54,100 nt of DNA from Porphyromonadaceae bacterium UBA7207 (GCA_002490635.1 DKUJ01000046.1:1-54100); one strand, 5' to 3'; shown: positions 17,238 through 26,333, counted from the first letter of the stretch. Numbers and translations: made by a program. The notes: generated by a model not told the origin, from the sequence alone.

Positions 17238-17245
17238 TATCTTTG
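17214..17245 (+). promoter_or_regulatory. Promoter of the fic gene
   Basis: TTCG (17214-17217), 20 bases, TATCTTTG (17238-17245), 15 bases before the ATG at 17261. The -33 box lies in the repeat and the -7 box directly after it. Confidence 0.6.
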
Positions 17246-17260
17246 CCGGAAAAATTGGCA

Positions 17261-18574
17261 ATGATTGAACAGGCACCTGCATACCGTAAAGAATATAGCT
17301 CGGATTCTTGCCGGCTTTCGGATTTTGCGAAAGAACGCATAAAGGATATCAACGAGCGCTATCTCTATTGGTCGGACGTGAAATATCGGGCTGATGGTAC
17401 CGGTTTGTCCGCTGAGGAATTGTGGCAATCGGTCAAGTATTTCCGGGAAATGAAAAATGTTCCCGTGTGGCACGAATTCGGGTTGCATTTTTCATTGAAC
17501 AACAGTATGCAGAGGTTATGCCAAAAGTTTGATATGAACTTTGGCGGTTCATGGGGCGCCATGAGGCTTTTTCCTGCAGATAAGGAAAATCAGGAACTGT
17601 ATCTCATCAGTTCTATAATGGAGGAAGCCATTTCTTCAAGCCAGATGGAGGGGGCGGCCACCACTCGAAAAGTCGCCAAGGAGATGTTGCGGAAGAAATC
17701 GGCTCCCCGCGATCGTTCCCAAAGGATGATTCTTAATAATTACCGGACTATTCAGTTCATTGCTGAGAATAAAGACCGGCCGCTTACCAAGGAATTGCTG
17801 CTGCAGGTTCATGCTTTGATGACTGCCGGTACTTTGGACGATGAATCCATGAGCGGACATCTGAGAGACAATGATGATATTGTGGTTGGCAACGGCATAA
17901 CGGGGGAGGTTGTGCATCGGCCACCGTCGTATGTTAAACTCGACGGATTTGTCGGGAACCTTTGCAAATTTTTCAACTCCACTGACAGCGACACCTTCAT
18001 CCATCCCATAATTCGTGCGTTGGTTGTGCATTTTCTCATAGCATACTACCACCCGTTTGTCGATGGAAACGGACGCACGGCACGTGCGCTGTTCTATTGG
18101 TATATGCTTAAGGAGAATTATTGGCTGACCCAGTACTTGTCGATATCAAGAATCATTTATAAGACAAAGGCAAAATACGAAAACTCTTTTCTGTATACAG
18201 AGAGCGACAGCAACGATATAGGTTACTTTATTACCTACAATCTCGATGTGTTGTCAAAAGCTTTTGACGGATTGAAACGCTATCTCCAGAAAAAGCAGGC
18301 GGAACAGCGCCGTAAAGACCGATTCATGCACATCGGGAATGTATCGCCACAACAGGCCGAAATTATCAGGATGTTCTATGACGAGGGTGATATCACTTTG
18401 CAGGCTAAGGATATCGCCGGCCGGTTTGGTGTGAGCAGGGTCGCTGCCAAAGGATATCTCGATGCTTTGGCTGGCAAAGGCATCCTGGAGAGGATAAAAC
18501 TCGACGGCAGGACTCATGGCTTTATCAAGTCTAAAAACTTTAATGAACTAACTTCTTTGGATACTGTTGATTGA
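17261..18574 (+). CDS. fic: Fic-domain AMPylase-like protein, self-inhibited type
   Basis: A 437-residue cytosolic protein. The catalytic Fic motif HPFVDGNGRTAR is at 264-275, with all active-site residues present. An N-terminal inhibitory helix motif S-SQM-EG (S126, E130-G131) upstream of the Fic core places it in the class that is auto-inhibited. The C-terminus (about 370-437) is a winged-helix-like domain (GDITLQAKDIAGRFGVSR). Fic proteins transfer AMP or similar groups to target proteins; some act as toxins or regulators. The start (MIEQAPAY) follows the promoter. GC content is far lower than its neighbours and the gene is bracketed by a 39-bp direct repeat, so recent acquisition is inferred. 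Confidence 0.92.
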   Translation: MIEQAPAYRKEYSSDSCRLSDFAKERIKDINERYLYWSDVKYRADGTGLSAEELWQSVKYFREMKNVPVWHEFGLHFSLNNSMQRLCQKFDMNFGGSWGAMRLFPADKENQELYLISSIMEEAISSSQMEGAATTRKVAKEMLRKKSAPRDRSQRMILNNYRTIQFIAENKDRPLTKELLLQVHALMTAGTLDDESMSGHLRDNDDIVVGNGITGEVVHRPPSYVKLDGFVGNLCKFFNSTDSDTFIHPIIRALVVHFLIAYYHPFVDGNGRTARALFYWYMLKENYWLTQYLSISRIIYKTKAKYENSFLYTESDSNDIGYFITYNLDVLSKAFDGLKRYLQKKQAEQRRKDRFMHIGNVSPQQAEIIRMFYDEGDITLQAKDIAGRFGVSRVAAKGYLDALAGKGILERIKLDGRTHGFIKSKNFNELTSLDTVD

Positions 18575-18580
18575 AAAAGC

Positions 18581-18619
18581 AAAAGCGAAAGTGTTTTCGC
18601 TTTCTTTCGTTTTCTTTCG
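18581..18619 (+). repeat. 39-bp direct repeat, right copy (possible terminator)
   Basis: Exact copy of 17199-17237, six bases after the fic stop codon. Its hairpin plus T-rich tail could end fic transcription. Downstream TTTTTG TGTATCTCCGGAA resembles the fic promoter area but lacks a proper -7 box. Confidence 0.95.
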
Positions 18620-18711
18620 CTTTTTGTGTATCTCCGGAAGACGGCAAATTTCAGAATAAGGCCCGCAATGTCCGCAAGGCTTCCGGCCAATGGCGAATGC
18701 GAAAAAAGTAG

Positions 18712-18719
18712 TATCTTTG
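18712..18719 (+). promoter_or_regulatory. Promoter -7 box of the lptF/G-ribBA operon
   Basis: TATCTTTG, 29 bases before the ATG at 18749. Between them CCCCGAATTGGGG (18725-18737) is a small inverted repeat near the predicted transcript start. No TTTG at -33. Confidence 0.5.
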
Positions 18720-18748
18720 CAACGCCCCGAATTGGGGTGTTCCGAGCC

Positions 18749-20563
18749 ATGGTGATAATCAAACGACTATACAGCTACATGCTTCAGCGCTTCCTGCCGC
18801 TGTTCGCCATGACATTCTTCATCTGCCTGTTCATAGTAATGATGCAGTTCCTCTGGAAGAGCATCGACGACCTTGTGGGCAAGGGGCTGGAGGTCAGCGT
18901 AATCGCCGAGCTGTTTTTCTATGCGGCACTCACCATGGTTCCCATGGCGCTGCCGCTGGCCGTGCTGCTGGCCTCGCTTATGGTGTTCGGAAATCTCGGC
19001 GAGAAATTCGAGCTCACGGCCATGAAGGCTTCTGGCATATCGCTGTTCCGCATCATGAAGCCGCTGACAATTTTCATGGTACTGGTGGCCATTGCGGCTT
19101 TCTTTTTCCAGAACAATGTGCTGCCGGTGGCGCAGACCAAGATGTGGACGCTCCTGTTCTCCGTGCGCCAGAAGTCGCCGGAGGTGGAAATTCCCGAACG
19201 CTCGTTCTACGGCGACATTCCAAACATGCAGCTCTATGTGCAGGGAAAAAATGCCGAAACAGGCATGCTTTATGGAATGATGATCTACGATTTCAGCCGC
19301 GGGCAGGAGAATTCGAGGGTGATTCTTGCCGACTCCGGGCGTTTCGACTTCACCGAGGACCGCACCCGCCTGTTCCTGCATCTGCACAGCGGCGAGCTTT
19401 TCGAAAACATGCAGAACACAGGCATGGGCACCGACAACAGCCGCTACCTGCCGTTCCGTCGCGAGCAGTTCGACGACAAGCAGATATACTTCCCTTTCAA
19501 TGCCAATTTCAACCGCGTCGACGAAGGCGGCCTGCGCAGCCAGTACATAGGCCAGAACGTGGCACAGCTCCGCCACTCCATCGACTCGATAGGCAGGAGA
19601 GTGGATTCCATCGGTAATGTATATGCCGCCGACCTGCTGGCAACCGAGTACTTCGGACTGTCGCCTACTGTGAACAGAATGGAAAACGGCGAAATCACGC
19701 GTGTGCGCCGCCCGCAGGTGGCTCTGGCCGAGCCTCTGCCCGTCGACTCACTCTTCCAGGCGCCGAATCCCGGATATGCCAAAAGCTACATCCAGCAGGC
19801 TCTCAACCGGGCAAGGCGCCAGAAGCAGGAATATGTGTACCGCTCTCTCGCGCTGGCCGAGCAGGGCAAGCTCATGCGCCGCCACGACATTGAGATGCAG
19901 AAAAAATTCACCCTCTCCTTCGCCTGCATAATATTCTTTTTCATCGGCGCTCCTCTGGGTGCGATAATCAAGAAAGGCGGCCTGGGAACACCGCTCATAA
20001 TCTCGGTGCTCCTGTTCATTGTCTACTTCATTATCGACAATGCAGGCTACAAGATGGCCCGCGACGGCAAAACCGACGTGTGGCTGGGCATATGGCTCAG
20101 CTCCTTTGCCCTGCTGCCGCTGGGAGTGTTCTTCACCTTCAAGGCAGTAGGCGACTCGGCGGTGTTCAACATCGACGCCTACAAGGCATTCTTCCGGCAT
20201 ATCGCCGGCAGGGAGGAGAAGCGCAGCCTCAGCGTGAAGGAAGTGCGCATGAACACCGTGGACGCCGCCCGTGGCATGGAGCTTCTCGATGCCGTCGATG
20301 CCGCCGCCGATGCCCTGAGCCTGCGGGTGAAAGGCATGAGCCCGCTGCGGCGCCGCCTGCAGCGCGCGGCCGACCCCGCTCTCACCGCCGCCGTGGCCTC
20401 GGCGGTGGAATACCTTGCCGACAGCGACGACAAACGCCTCGTGGCTGCCCTCAACGGCTATCCCTTCCGTCCCGGCAGCCGGCATCTGACCGCCGTCGGC
20501 GCCGCTACAGCTGCAATCCGGGAGCGGCTGCAGAAAACCGCTAACAGACATACCCCGCAATAA
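18749..20563 (+). CDS. LptF/LptG-family LPS-export permease
   Basis: A 604-residue inner-membrane protein. It has three N-terminal membrane helices (LFAMTFFICLFIVMMQFLW, then MVPMALPLAVLLASLMVFG), a large periplasmic beta-jellyroll, and three C-terminal helices (FTLSFACIIFFFIGAPLGAIIKKGG). These are the YjgP/YjgQ hallmarks; the protein would form, with LptB and a partner, the ABC transporter that extracts lipopolysaccharide. At 600 residues it is much longer than E. coli LptF/G (about 360), as common in Bacteroidota, with an extra Ala/Arg-rich cytoplasmic tail of about 120 residues. Six bases from ribBA. Confidence 0.9.
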   Translation: MVIIKRLYSYMLQRFLPLFAMTFFICLFIVMMQFLWKSIDDLVGKGLEVSVIAELFFYAALTMVPMALPLAVLLASLMVFGNLGEKFELTAMKASGISLFRIMKPLTIFMVLVAIAAFFFQNNVLPVAQTKMWTLLFSVRQKSPEVEIPERSFYGDIPNMQLYVQGKNAETGMLYGMMIYDFSRGQENSRVILADSGRFDFTEDRTRLFLHLHSGELFENMQNTGMGTDNSRYLPFRREQFDDKQIYFPFNANFNRVDEGGLRSQYIGQNVAQLRHSIDSIGRRVDSIGNVYAADLLATEYFGLSPTVNRMENGEITRVRRPQVALAEPLPVDSLFQAPNPGYAKSYIQQALNRARRQKQEYVYRSLALAEQGKLMRRHDIEMQKKFTLSFACIIFFFIGAPLGAIIKKGGLGTPLIISVLLFIVYFIIDNAGYKMARDGKTDVWLGIWLSSFALLPLGVFFTFKAVGDSAVFNIDAYKAFFRHIAGREEKRSLSVKEVRMNTVDAARGMELLDAVDAAADALSLRVKGMSPLRRRLQRAADPALTAAVASAVEYLADSDDKRLVAALNGYPFRPGSRHLTAVGAATAAIRERLQKTANRHTPQ

Positions 20564-20569
20564 ACCACT

Positions 20570-21787
20570 ATGGACCAGACTATCAAACTCGACAGTATAG
20601 CCGAAGCCATCGACGACTTCCGCCAAGGCAAAATGGTGATTGTGGTCGACGATGAAGACCGCGAGAACGAGGGCGACATAATTGTCGCCGCCGAAAAAAT
20701 CACACCCGAGCAGGTCAACTTCATGCTCAAGAATGCCCGCGGTGTCCTTTGCGCGCCGATTACCATCTCGCGGTGCCGCGAGCTCGACCTGCCACACCAG
20801 GTCGACGCGAATACATCGATGCTGGGAACGCCCTTCACAGTCACAGTCGACAAACTCGAGGGATGCACCACGGGGGTGAGCGCCGCCGACCGCTGCGCCA
20901 CCATCCGCGCTCTCGCCGACCCGGCAAGCACCCCCGATACCTTCGGTCGCCCCGGGCACATCAATCCCCTCTATGCCCAGGACCAGGGCGTACTGCGCCG
21001 CAGCGGCCACACCGAGGCCGCCGTGGACCTGGCTCGGCTGGCCGGTCTGCAGCCTGCTGCGGCACTCATGGAGATTATGACCGACGACGGCGACATGGCC
21101 CGCCTGCCCGAACTGCGCCGGATGGCCGACCGGTGGGGTATGAAGCTGGTGAGCATCCGCGACCTGATAGCTTACCGCCTGGAGTCGGAACAGCTTGTGG
21201 AGCAAGGGGTAGAGGTGGACATGCCCACAGCCTACGGCCATTTCCGGCTCATCCCTTTCCGCCAGAAAAGCAACGGCCTGGAACACATAGCCATCATAAA
21301 GGGCGACGTGTCCACCGGAGACCCCGTGCTGGTGCGTGTGCACTCCTCCTGCGCTACCGGCGATATATTCGGCTCGCTGCGCTGCGACTGCGGCGAACAG
21401 CTCCGCAAGGCCCTCCAGATGATCGAGACCGAAGGCCGCGGCGCCGTGGTGTACCTCAACCAGGAGGGCCGGGGAATCGGCCTCATGGACAAGATTCGCG
21501 CCTATAAGCTCCAGGAAGAGGGACTCGACACGGTAGAGGCAAACCTGCACCTCGGACACGACGCCGACGAACGCGACTACGGTGTGGGCGCCCAGATTCT
21601 CAACCGCCTCGGCATAAGCAAGATGAAGCTAATGACAAACAATCCCATAAAGCGTGTGGGCCTCGAGGGCTACGGCCTGGAGGTGGTGGAGAATGTGCAC
21701 ATCGAAGTGCAGCCCAATCCGTATAATCTGCGCTACATGCACACCAAAAAGGCACGCATGGGTCACGACCTGTATAAGGTGGAATGA
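20570..21787 (+). CDS. ribBA: Bifunctional DHBP synthase / GTP cyclohydrolase II
   Basis: A 405-residue riboflavin enzyme. Residues 1-205 make 3,4-dihydroxy-2-butanone 4-phosphate from ribulose 5-phosphate (DDEDRENEGDII, then RSGHTEAAVDLARLAGL). Residues 206-405 open the GTP imidazole ring; the zinc cysteines are in SSCATGDIFGSLRCDCG and the nucleotide site in NQEGRGIGL. Both active sites look intact. It is translationally close to the LPS permease (6 bases) and overlaps the next gene by four bases (ATGA). Confidence 0.96.
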   Translation: MDQTIKLDSIAEAIDDFRQGKMVIVVDDEDRENEGDIIVAAEKITPEQVNFMLKNARGVLCAPITISRCRELDLPHQVDANTSMLGTPFTVTVDKLEGCTTGVSAADRCATIRALADPASTPDTFGRPGHINPLYAQDQGVLRRSGHTEAAVDLARLAGLQPAAALMEIMTDDGDMARLPELRRMADRWGMKLVSIRDLIAYRLESEQLVEQGVEVDMPTAYGHFRLIPFRQKSNGLEHIAIIKGDVSTGDPVLVRVHSSCATGDIFGSLRCDCGEQLRKALQMIETEGRGAVVYLNQEGRGIGLMDKIRAYKLQEEGLDTVEANLHLGHDADERDYGVGAQILNRLGISKMKLMTNNPIKRVGLEGYGLEVVENVHIEVQPNPYNLRYMHTKKARMGHDLYKVE

Positions 21788-22350
21788 GTGCCGCCGACAA
21801 CCGCGGCGACGCTATCGCCGACGAGCTCCGCCGCAGCGGCGAGGAGCTCGCACGCCTGGCCGAAGGCCTGGGAACGACACCACGCGAGATAGAAGCATTC
21901 TTTTCCGCGGCAGCACGTCACATGGCCGTGCTCACCGAAGCATCGCTTATCGACCAGGCTTTCGCCACGGGGGTTATGGCCTTGCTCACGGCGTTCGGCC
22001 ACCGCTTTTCGCCACGCGACTGTGCGGCGCCATACTTGTCGATGCTGTTGCGAGTGGCAGTGGCCGGCGCCCTTGCCCAGCAGCAGGCCGCACTGAGCTC
22101 CGACAGCTTTGCAATGGAGCATTTCGAGGCCATCGACGCCGAACTGGGACCGCTGGCACTGGCTTCATATCGCGAGCTCGAGGGCGACAAGGTGCTGCCG
22201 CCACAGCTCGCCGAGCCGTATTCGCAACTTGCAGCCTGGGTCGATGCCGACGTCCTGTTTCAGGGACAGACCATCCGGGCGTCCCTGGCAATGGATATCC
22301 TCTACGACATCGCCGCACGCCTCAAAGCAGTAATGAACACCGAATTCTGA
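21784..22350 (+). CDS. Hypothetical protein overlapping ribBA
   Basis: A 188-residue, Ala- and Glu-rich, probably all-helical soluble protein with no signal peptide and no motif I recognise. Its ATG is in the ribBA stop (ATGA overlap), a sign of translational coupling. The central segment APYLSMLLRVAVAGALAQQQAAL is amphipathic or weakly hydrophobic. It may be a small partner specific to this lineage; no function assigned. Confidence 0.72.
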   Translation: MSAADNRGDAIADELRRSGEELARLAEGLGTTPREIEAFFSAAARHMAVLTEASLIDQAFATGVMALLTAFGHRFSPRDCAAPYLSMLLRVAVAGALAQQQAALSSDSFAMEHFEAIDAELGPLALASYRELEGDKVLPPQLAEPYSQLAAWVDADVLFQGQTIRASLAMDILYDIAARLKAVMNTEF

Positions 22351-22359
22351 CCGACCACA

Positions 22360-22380
22360 CATGTAAAAATTCTTTACATG
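22360..22380 (+). terminator. Possible terminator after the ribBA operon
   Basis: An 8-bp perfect stem CATGTAAA / TTTACATG with a 5-base loop followed by TTATTCTGTT. AT-rich and modest; 10 bases after the stop at 22350. Confidence 0.4.
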
Positions 22381-22488
22381 TTATTCTGTTCTGGCGGCAT
22401 CGCCATGATGGTGGATTTTGTGTAAAATTGCGTGGCTTTTCTGATGGTTGTTGATGTTTTGGATACTCATGCCATGCAAAACCAAATA

Positions 22489-22520
22489 TTTGCTTTGCTC
22501 TGGACTAATTCGTATTTTTG
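22489..22520 (+). promoter_or_regulatory. Promoter of the S1/P1 nuclease gene
   Basis: TTTG (22489-22492), 20 bases, TATTTTTG (22513-22520), 17 bases before the ATG at 22538: a full match. Confidence 0.72.
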
Positions 22521-22537
22521 CACAAAACACAGAAGCA

Positions 22538-23338
22538 ATGAAACGCCTTGCAATACTGATCAGTGCCGCCATGCTGTGCCTGAGCGCATACCCGTGGGGT
22601 CAGAAAGGCCACGACACCGTGGCTGCCATCGCCGAACGCCATCTCTCCGCCGCCGCCGCCGACTCGGTGAACGCGATTCTCGATGGCATGTCGCCCGTGT
22701 ACTGGGCGAACTGGCTGGACAACGCCAGCCATACTCCCGACTATGCCTACACCAAGACATGGCACTACAAGAACATCGACCAGAACCAGGACTACGACAG
22801 CGTAGCGCCGCTGCCCGAAGGCGATGTGGTCAGCGCCACCCGCGAGCAGATCGCGATACTTGCCGCACCGCAGAGCACCCGCGCGCAGAAGAACCTTGCG
22901 CTGAAGATACTCATCCATCTTGTGGGCGACATGCACCAGCCCATGCATATGGGACGTTACTCCGACCGCGGCGGAAACCGGCTGCAGGTGCGCTTCTTCG
23001 ACCAGGGTTCCAACCTGCATTCGGTATGGGATACAAAACTGCCCAACGCAGCCCATGCGTGGACCTACACCGAATGGGCCGACCAGCTCGACCGCCTCAG
23101 CCCCGACAAGGCCTCCGAAGTGGCATCGGGAAACATCGACGACTGGGCACGGCAGACGCACAGTGTGGCCGAGCGGCTCTACGACCGATTTGCCCCCGGC
23201 AGCAGGATTTCCTACAACGAGATAGCCGCATGGACTCCCGTGGTGGAGCAGCAGCTCCTCGGCGGAGGCCTACGGCTGGCACGCATTCTGAATGCCCTCT
23301 TTGACCCTGCGAGCCAAGACAATCCCGCTGATTTTTAA
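22538..23338 (+). CDS. S1/P1-type zinc nuclease, exported
   Basis: A 266-residue protein with a signal peptide (MKRLAILISAAMLCLSAYP) whose cleavage exposes an N-terminal W-G-x-x-GH, the N-terminal trinuclear zinc ligand typical of the S1/P1 family. Further ligands: KILIHLVGDMHQPMH, SDRGGN, and NLHSVWDTKL. It should degrade single-stranded DNA/RNA (and 3'-nucleotides) in the periplasm or outside the cell. The upstream in-frame ATG at 22448 would destroy the signal peptide. Monocistronic, between a promoter and a good terminator. Confidence 0.92.
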   Translation: MKRLAILISAAMLCLSAYPWGQKGHDTVAAIAERHLSAAAADSVNAILDGMSPVYWANWLDNASHTPDYAYTKTWHYKNIDQNQDYDSVAPLPEGDVVSATREQIAILAAPQSTRAQKNLALKILIHLVGDMHQPMHMGRYSDRGGNRLQVRFFDQGSNLHSVWDTKLPNAAHAWTYTEWADQLDRLSPDKASEVASGNIDDWARQTHSVAERLYDRFAPGSRISYNEIAAWTPVVEQQLLGGGLRLARILNALFDPASQDNPADF

Positions 23339-23345
23339 TTTTTTT

Positions 23346-23378
23346 AAATAAGCCGAAGCCATCCGCTTCGGTTTATTT
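23346..23378 (+). terminator. Intrinsic terminator after the nuclease gene
   Basis: A 14-bp stem (23346-23359 with 23365-23378, one G-T pair) around a 5-base loop, rich in T at its end. It lies immediately upstream of the glyS promoter. Confidence 0.75.
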
Positions 23379-23381
23379 GGT

Positions 23382-23389
23382 TAATTTTG
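23382..23389 (+). promoter_or_regulatory. Promoter -7 box of the glyS operon
   Basis: TAATTTTG directly after the terminator; about 62 bases precede the ATG at 23452. No -33 TTTG at 19-21 bases. Confidence 0.45.
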
Positions 23390-23451
23390 TATTTCAATAC
23401 CCATGCCGCGGGCAAGGGCTTAATAAAGAGATTATAATTTTCAGACATACA

Positions 23452-24996
23452 ATGGCTCAGCAAGACGACGTTTTCAAAAAAATCGTTTCCCACGCCAAAG
23501 AATACGGCTTTGTATTCCCCTCCAGCGAAATCTACGACGGATTGTCCGCCGTGTACGACTACGGCCAGAACGGCGTAGAACTCAAGAACAACATAAAGCG
23601 TTACTGGTGGGATGCCATGACTCTGCTCCACGAGAATATCGTGGGCATCGATTCGGCGATATTCATGCACCCCACAATCTGGAAAGCATCGGGCCATGTC
23701 GACGCGTTCAACGACCCGCTGATCGACAACCGCGACTCCAAGAAGCGTTACCGCGCCGACGTGCTCATCGAAGACCATCTTGCCAAGTTCGACGAAAAAA
23801 TCGATAAAGAGACCGCAAAAGCCGCCAAGCGCTTCGGCGAGGCTTTCGACCGCGAGCAGTTCCTGGCCACAAGCCCGCGTGTGGCTGAAATCAAAGCCAA
23901 GCGCGACGCTCTCCACGAGCGCTTCGCCAAGGCCATGAACGACAGCAACCTCGAGGAACTGCGCCAGATCATAATCGACCAGGAAATCGTGTGCCCCATT
24001 TCCGGCACACGCAACTGGACCGAGGTGCGCCAGTTCAACCTCATGTTCCGCACCGAAATGGGCTCTACTGCCGACGGTGCCATGTCCGTTTATCTGCGTC
24101 CCGAAACCGCCCAGGGCATTTTTGTGAACTACCTGAATGTGCAGAAAACCGGCCGCATGCGCATTCCATTCGGCATCGCACAGATAGGCAAAGCCTTCCG
24201 CAACGAAATCGTGGCGCGCCAGTTCATCTTCCGCATGCGCGAGTTCGAGCAGATGGAGATGCAGTTCTTCGTGCGGCCCGGCGAGGAGCTCAAATGGTTC
24301 GCACAGTGGAAGGAATGGCGCCTGCGCTGGCACAAGGCTCTCGGCCTGGGCGACGACAAATACCGCTATCACGACCACGACAAGCTGGCACACTACGCCA
24401 ATGCCGCCACCGACATCGAATTCCTCATGCCCTTCGGTTTCAAGGAAGTGGAAGGCATCCACAGCCGCACCGACTTCGACCTGAGCCAGCACGAGAAATT
24501 CTCCGGCAAGAAAATCCAGTACTTCGACCCCGAGCTGAACCAGAGCTACACTCCCTATGTTATAGAAACATCCATAGGTGTGGATCGCATGTTCCTGAGC
24601 GTGCTGTGCTCCAGCTACGAGGAAGAACAGCTCGAGAACGGCGAAACCCGCGTGGTGCTGCACCTTCCCGCACCTCTGGCACCGGTGAAATGCGCCGTAC
24701 TGCCCCTGGTGCGCAAGGACGGCCTGCCTGAGAAAGCACGCGAGATTGTCGACGAACTCAAGTTCGACTTCGCGACCCACTACGAGGAAAAAGACGCCAT
24801 CGGCAAGCGCTACCGCCGCCAGGACGCCATCGGCACTCCTTTCTGCATCACTGTGGACCACCAGACGCTCGAGGACAACACCGTAACCCTCCGCGAACGC
24901 GATTCCATGGCTCAGACCCGAGTGCCCGTCGACAGCCTCCACGCTCTCATCCACGACCGTGTGAGCCTGGCAGCGCTGCTGAGAAAACTCCGATAA
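23452..24996 (+). CDS. glyS: Glycyl-tRNA synthetase (alpha2 type)
   Basis: A 514-residue class II synthetase that charges tRNA-Gly. Recognisable parts: YGFVFPSSEIYDGLSAVYDYG at the N-terminus, motif 2 FRNEIVARQFIFRMREFEQMEM, motif 3 TSIGVDRMFLSVL, and the C-terminal anticodon domain (APVKCAVLPLV). The length and motifs fit the single-chain alpha2 enzyme rather than the alpha2-beta2 form. Start MAQQDD; the upstream ATG at 23377 is within the terminator/promoter. First gene of an operon with lemA and an FKBP. Confidence 0.97.
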   Translation: MAQQDDVFKKIVSHAKEYGFVFPSSEIYDGLSAVYDYGQNGVELKNNIKRYWWDAMTLLHENIVGIDSAIFMHPTIWKASGHVDAFNDPLIDNRDSKKRYRADVLIEDHLAKFDEKIDKETAKAAKRFGEAFDREQFLATSPRVAEIKAKRDALHERFAKAMNDSNLEELRQIIIDQEIVCPISGTRNWTEVRQFNLMFRTEMGSTADGAMSVYLRPETAQGIFVNYLNVQKTGRMRIPFGIAQIGKAFRNEIVARQFIFRMREFEQMEMQFFVRPGEELKWFAQWKEWRLRWHKALGLGDDKYRYHDHDKLAHYANAATDIEFLMPFGFKEVEGIHSRTDFDLSQHEKFSGKKIQYFDPELNQSYTPYVIETSIGVDRMFLSVLCSSYEEEQLENGETRVVLHLPAPLAPVKCAVLPLVRKDGLPEKAREIVDELKFDFATHYEEKDAIGKRYRRQDAIGTPFCITVDHQTLEDNTVTLRERDSMAQTRVPVDSLHALIHDRVSLAALLRKLR

Positions 24997-25047
24997 TAAC
25001 CAGGAGCGTGACACCATTCCGATACGCTCCAAAAATAACAGCCTGTT

Positions 25048-25659
25048 ATGAAAAAATATATCATCCCCGGCATCATCCTGGCCATCGTGGCCTTCCTGGC
25101 TCTTAACGCATGGAGCACATACAACTCGTTCGTGACCATCGACCAGGACGTCGAGGCGCAGTGGGGCAAGGTGCAGGTGCAGTACCAGCGCCGAATGGAC
25201 CTTATTCCCAACCTTGTGCGCACCGTGCAGGGCTATGCCGCGCATGAAAGCGAGACATACGAGAATGTGACCCGGGCACGTGCCGGACTCGACGCCGCCA
25301 TGAACGCCGCCGGTGCCGACAGCGCTTCCGCCGTTCCCGCCAGCGAAACCGATTTCCAGCGCTACAACAGCGCCCAGGACGGTCTTAACCGTGCACTCAG
25401 CATCTATGTGAACGCTGTGCGGGAGGCATATCCCGACCTCAAGGCCGACACCCAGTTCGTGAGCCTGCAGGACCAGCTCGAAGGCACAGAGAACCGCATT
25501 GCCACCGAGCGCGGACGATACACCGAAATCGTGCGCGACTACAATGTGCGTGTGCGCAAGTTCCCCGCCAACATCTGGGCCGGACTTTTCGGCTACCATG
25601 CCAAACCGCAGTTCGCAGCCGACGAGGCCGCTGCCACTGCTCCAACCGTACAGTTCTGA
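25048..25659 (+). CDS. LemA-family membrane protein
   Basis: A 203-residue protein with an N-terminal membrane segment (IIPGIILAIVAFLAL), then the LemA signature NSFVTIDQDVEAQWGKVQVQYQRRMDLIPNLV and a helical bundle with ENRIATERGRYTEIVRDYNV. The C-terminal region ends with an Ala-rich tail. The family's function is not settled; members associate with the envelope. It follows glyS by 51 bases and precedes the FKBP gene by four. Confidence 0.94.
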   Translation: MKKYIIPGIILAIVAFLALNAWSTYNSFVTIDQDVEAQWGKVQVQYQRRMDLIPNLVRTVQGYAAHESETYENVTRARAGLDAAMNAAGADSASAVPASETDFQRYNSAQDGLNRALSIYVNAVREAYPDLKADTQFVSLQDQLEGTENRIATERGRYTEIVRDYNVRVRKFPANIWAGLFGYHAKPQFAADEAAATAPTVQF

Positions 25660-25663
25660 GCCG

Positions 25664-26218
25664 ATGAAGAAATTACTGCCCGTAGCAGTGGCCGCCATAG
25701 CACTCGCAGCCGCCTGCACAACCGACAGCAAAAGCACCTGGCAGCAGTACGAGCAATGGCGAAACGCCAACAACAGCTGGCTGGCCCAGATGCAGTCCAA
25801 AAAGGACGAAAGCGGACAGCCTTACTACAAGACCATCGTTCCGTCGTGGGCTCCCGGCTCATTCGTGCTGGTGCACTACTTCAACGACCGTAAGCTCACC
25901 GAAGGCAACCTTTCGCCGCTGTTCAATTCCACCGTGGACACCCGTTACTGGCTCCACGACTATGAAGGCACGCCTGTCGACAGCTCCACTCTGGTAACAT
26001 CCACCGGAACAAAAGGTGTGTACCGTGCACAGCTCAGCAGTCTCATACCCGGCTGGGCGGCAGCGCTCTCAGATATGCGCTGCGGCGACACCGCCGAAAT
26101 AATCGTGCCTTACGCCCTCGCATACGGCGACCAGGGTTCGAATGCGCTTCGTCCCTATTCCAACCTGCGCTTCAACGTGCGTCTGGTCGACATTCCCTAC
26201 TACGAGACAAACAAATGA
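25664..26218 (+). CDS. FKBP-type peptidyl-prolyl isomerase lipoprotein
   Basis: A 184-residue protein with lipoprotein signal ending AAAC. The C-terminal 90 residues fit an FKBP domain: DSSTLVTSTG, IPGWAAALSDMRCGDTAEIIVPYALAYGDQG, and a final strand FNVRLVDI. The FKBP GxxxxPxxLxF elements are only partly conserved. It probably assists folding in the periplasm or at the outer membrane. The start at 25664 lies four bases after lemA. Confidence 0.85.
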   Translation: MKKLLPVAVAAIALAAACTTDSKSTWQQYEQWRNANNSWLAQMQSKKDESGQPYYKTIVPSWAPGSFVLVHYFNDRKLTEGNLSPLFNSTVDTRYWLHDYEGTPVDSSTLVTSTGTKGVYRAQLSSLIPGWAAALSDMRCGDTAEIIVPYALAYGDQGSNALRPYSNLRFNVRLVDIPYYETNK

Positions 26219-26244
26219 GGCTGTAAAGTCCTTAGTGATATTAG

Positions 26245-26290
26245 AGTCCGTCCGGCTTGGCATACTCCGCAGGCCGGACGGACTTTTTTT
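26245..26290 (+). terminator. Strong intrinsic terminator after the glyS operon
   Basis: A perfect 12-bp stem AGTCCGTCCGGC (26245-26256) / GCCGGACGGACT (26273-26284) followed by seven T. Confidence 0.92.
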
Positions 26291-26333
26291 GCCTTTCCCT
26301 AATGCGGAAAAGCCCGGCAAGGAAAAGCAAAAA

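Noticed and set aside
17149..18762. Matching short Lys/Arg-rich peptides on the minus strand near both fic ends
   Set aside because: They are translations of the 39-bp repeat and not genes.
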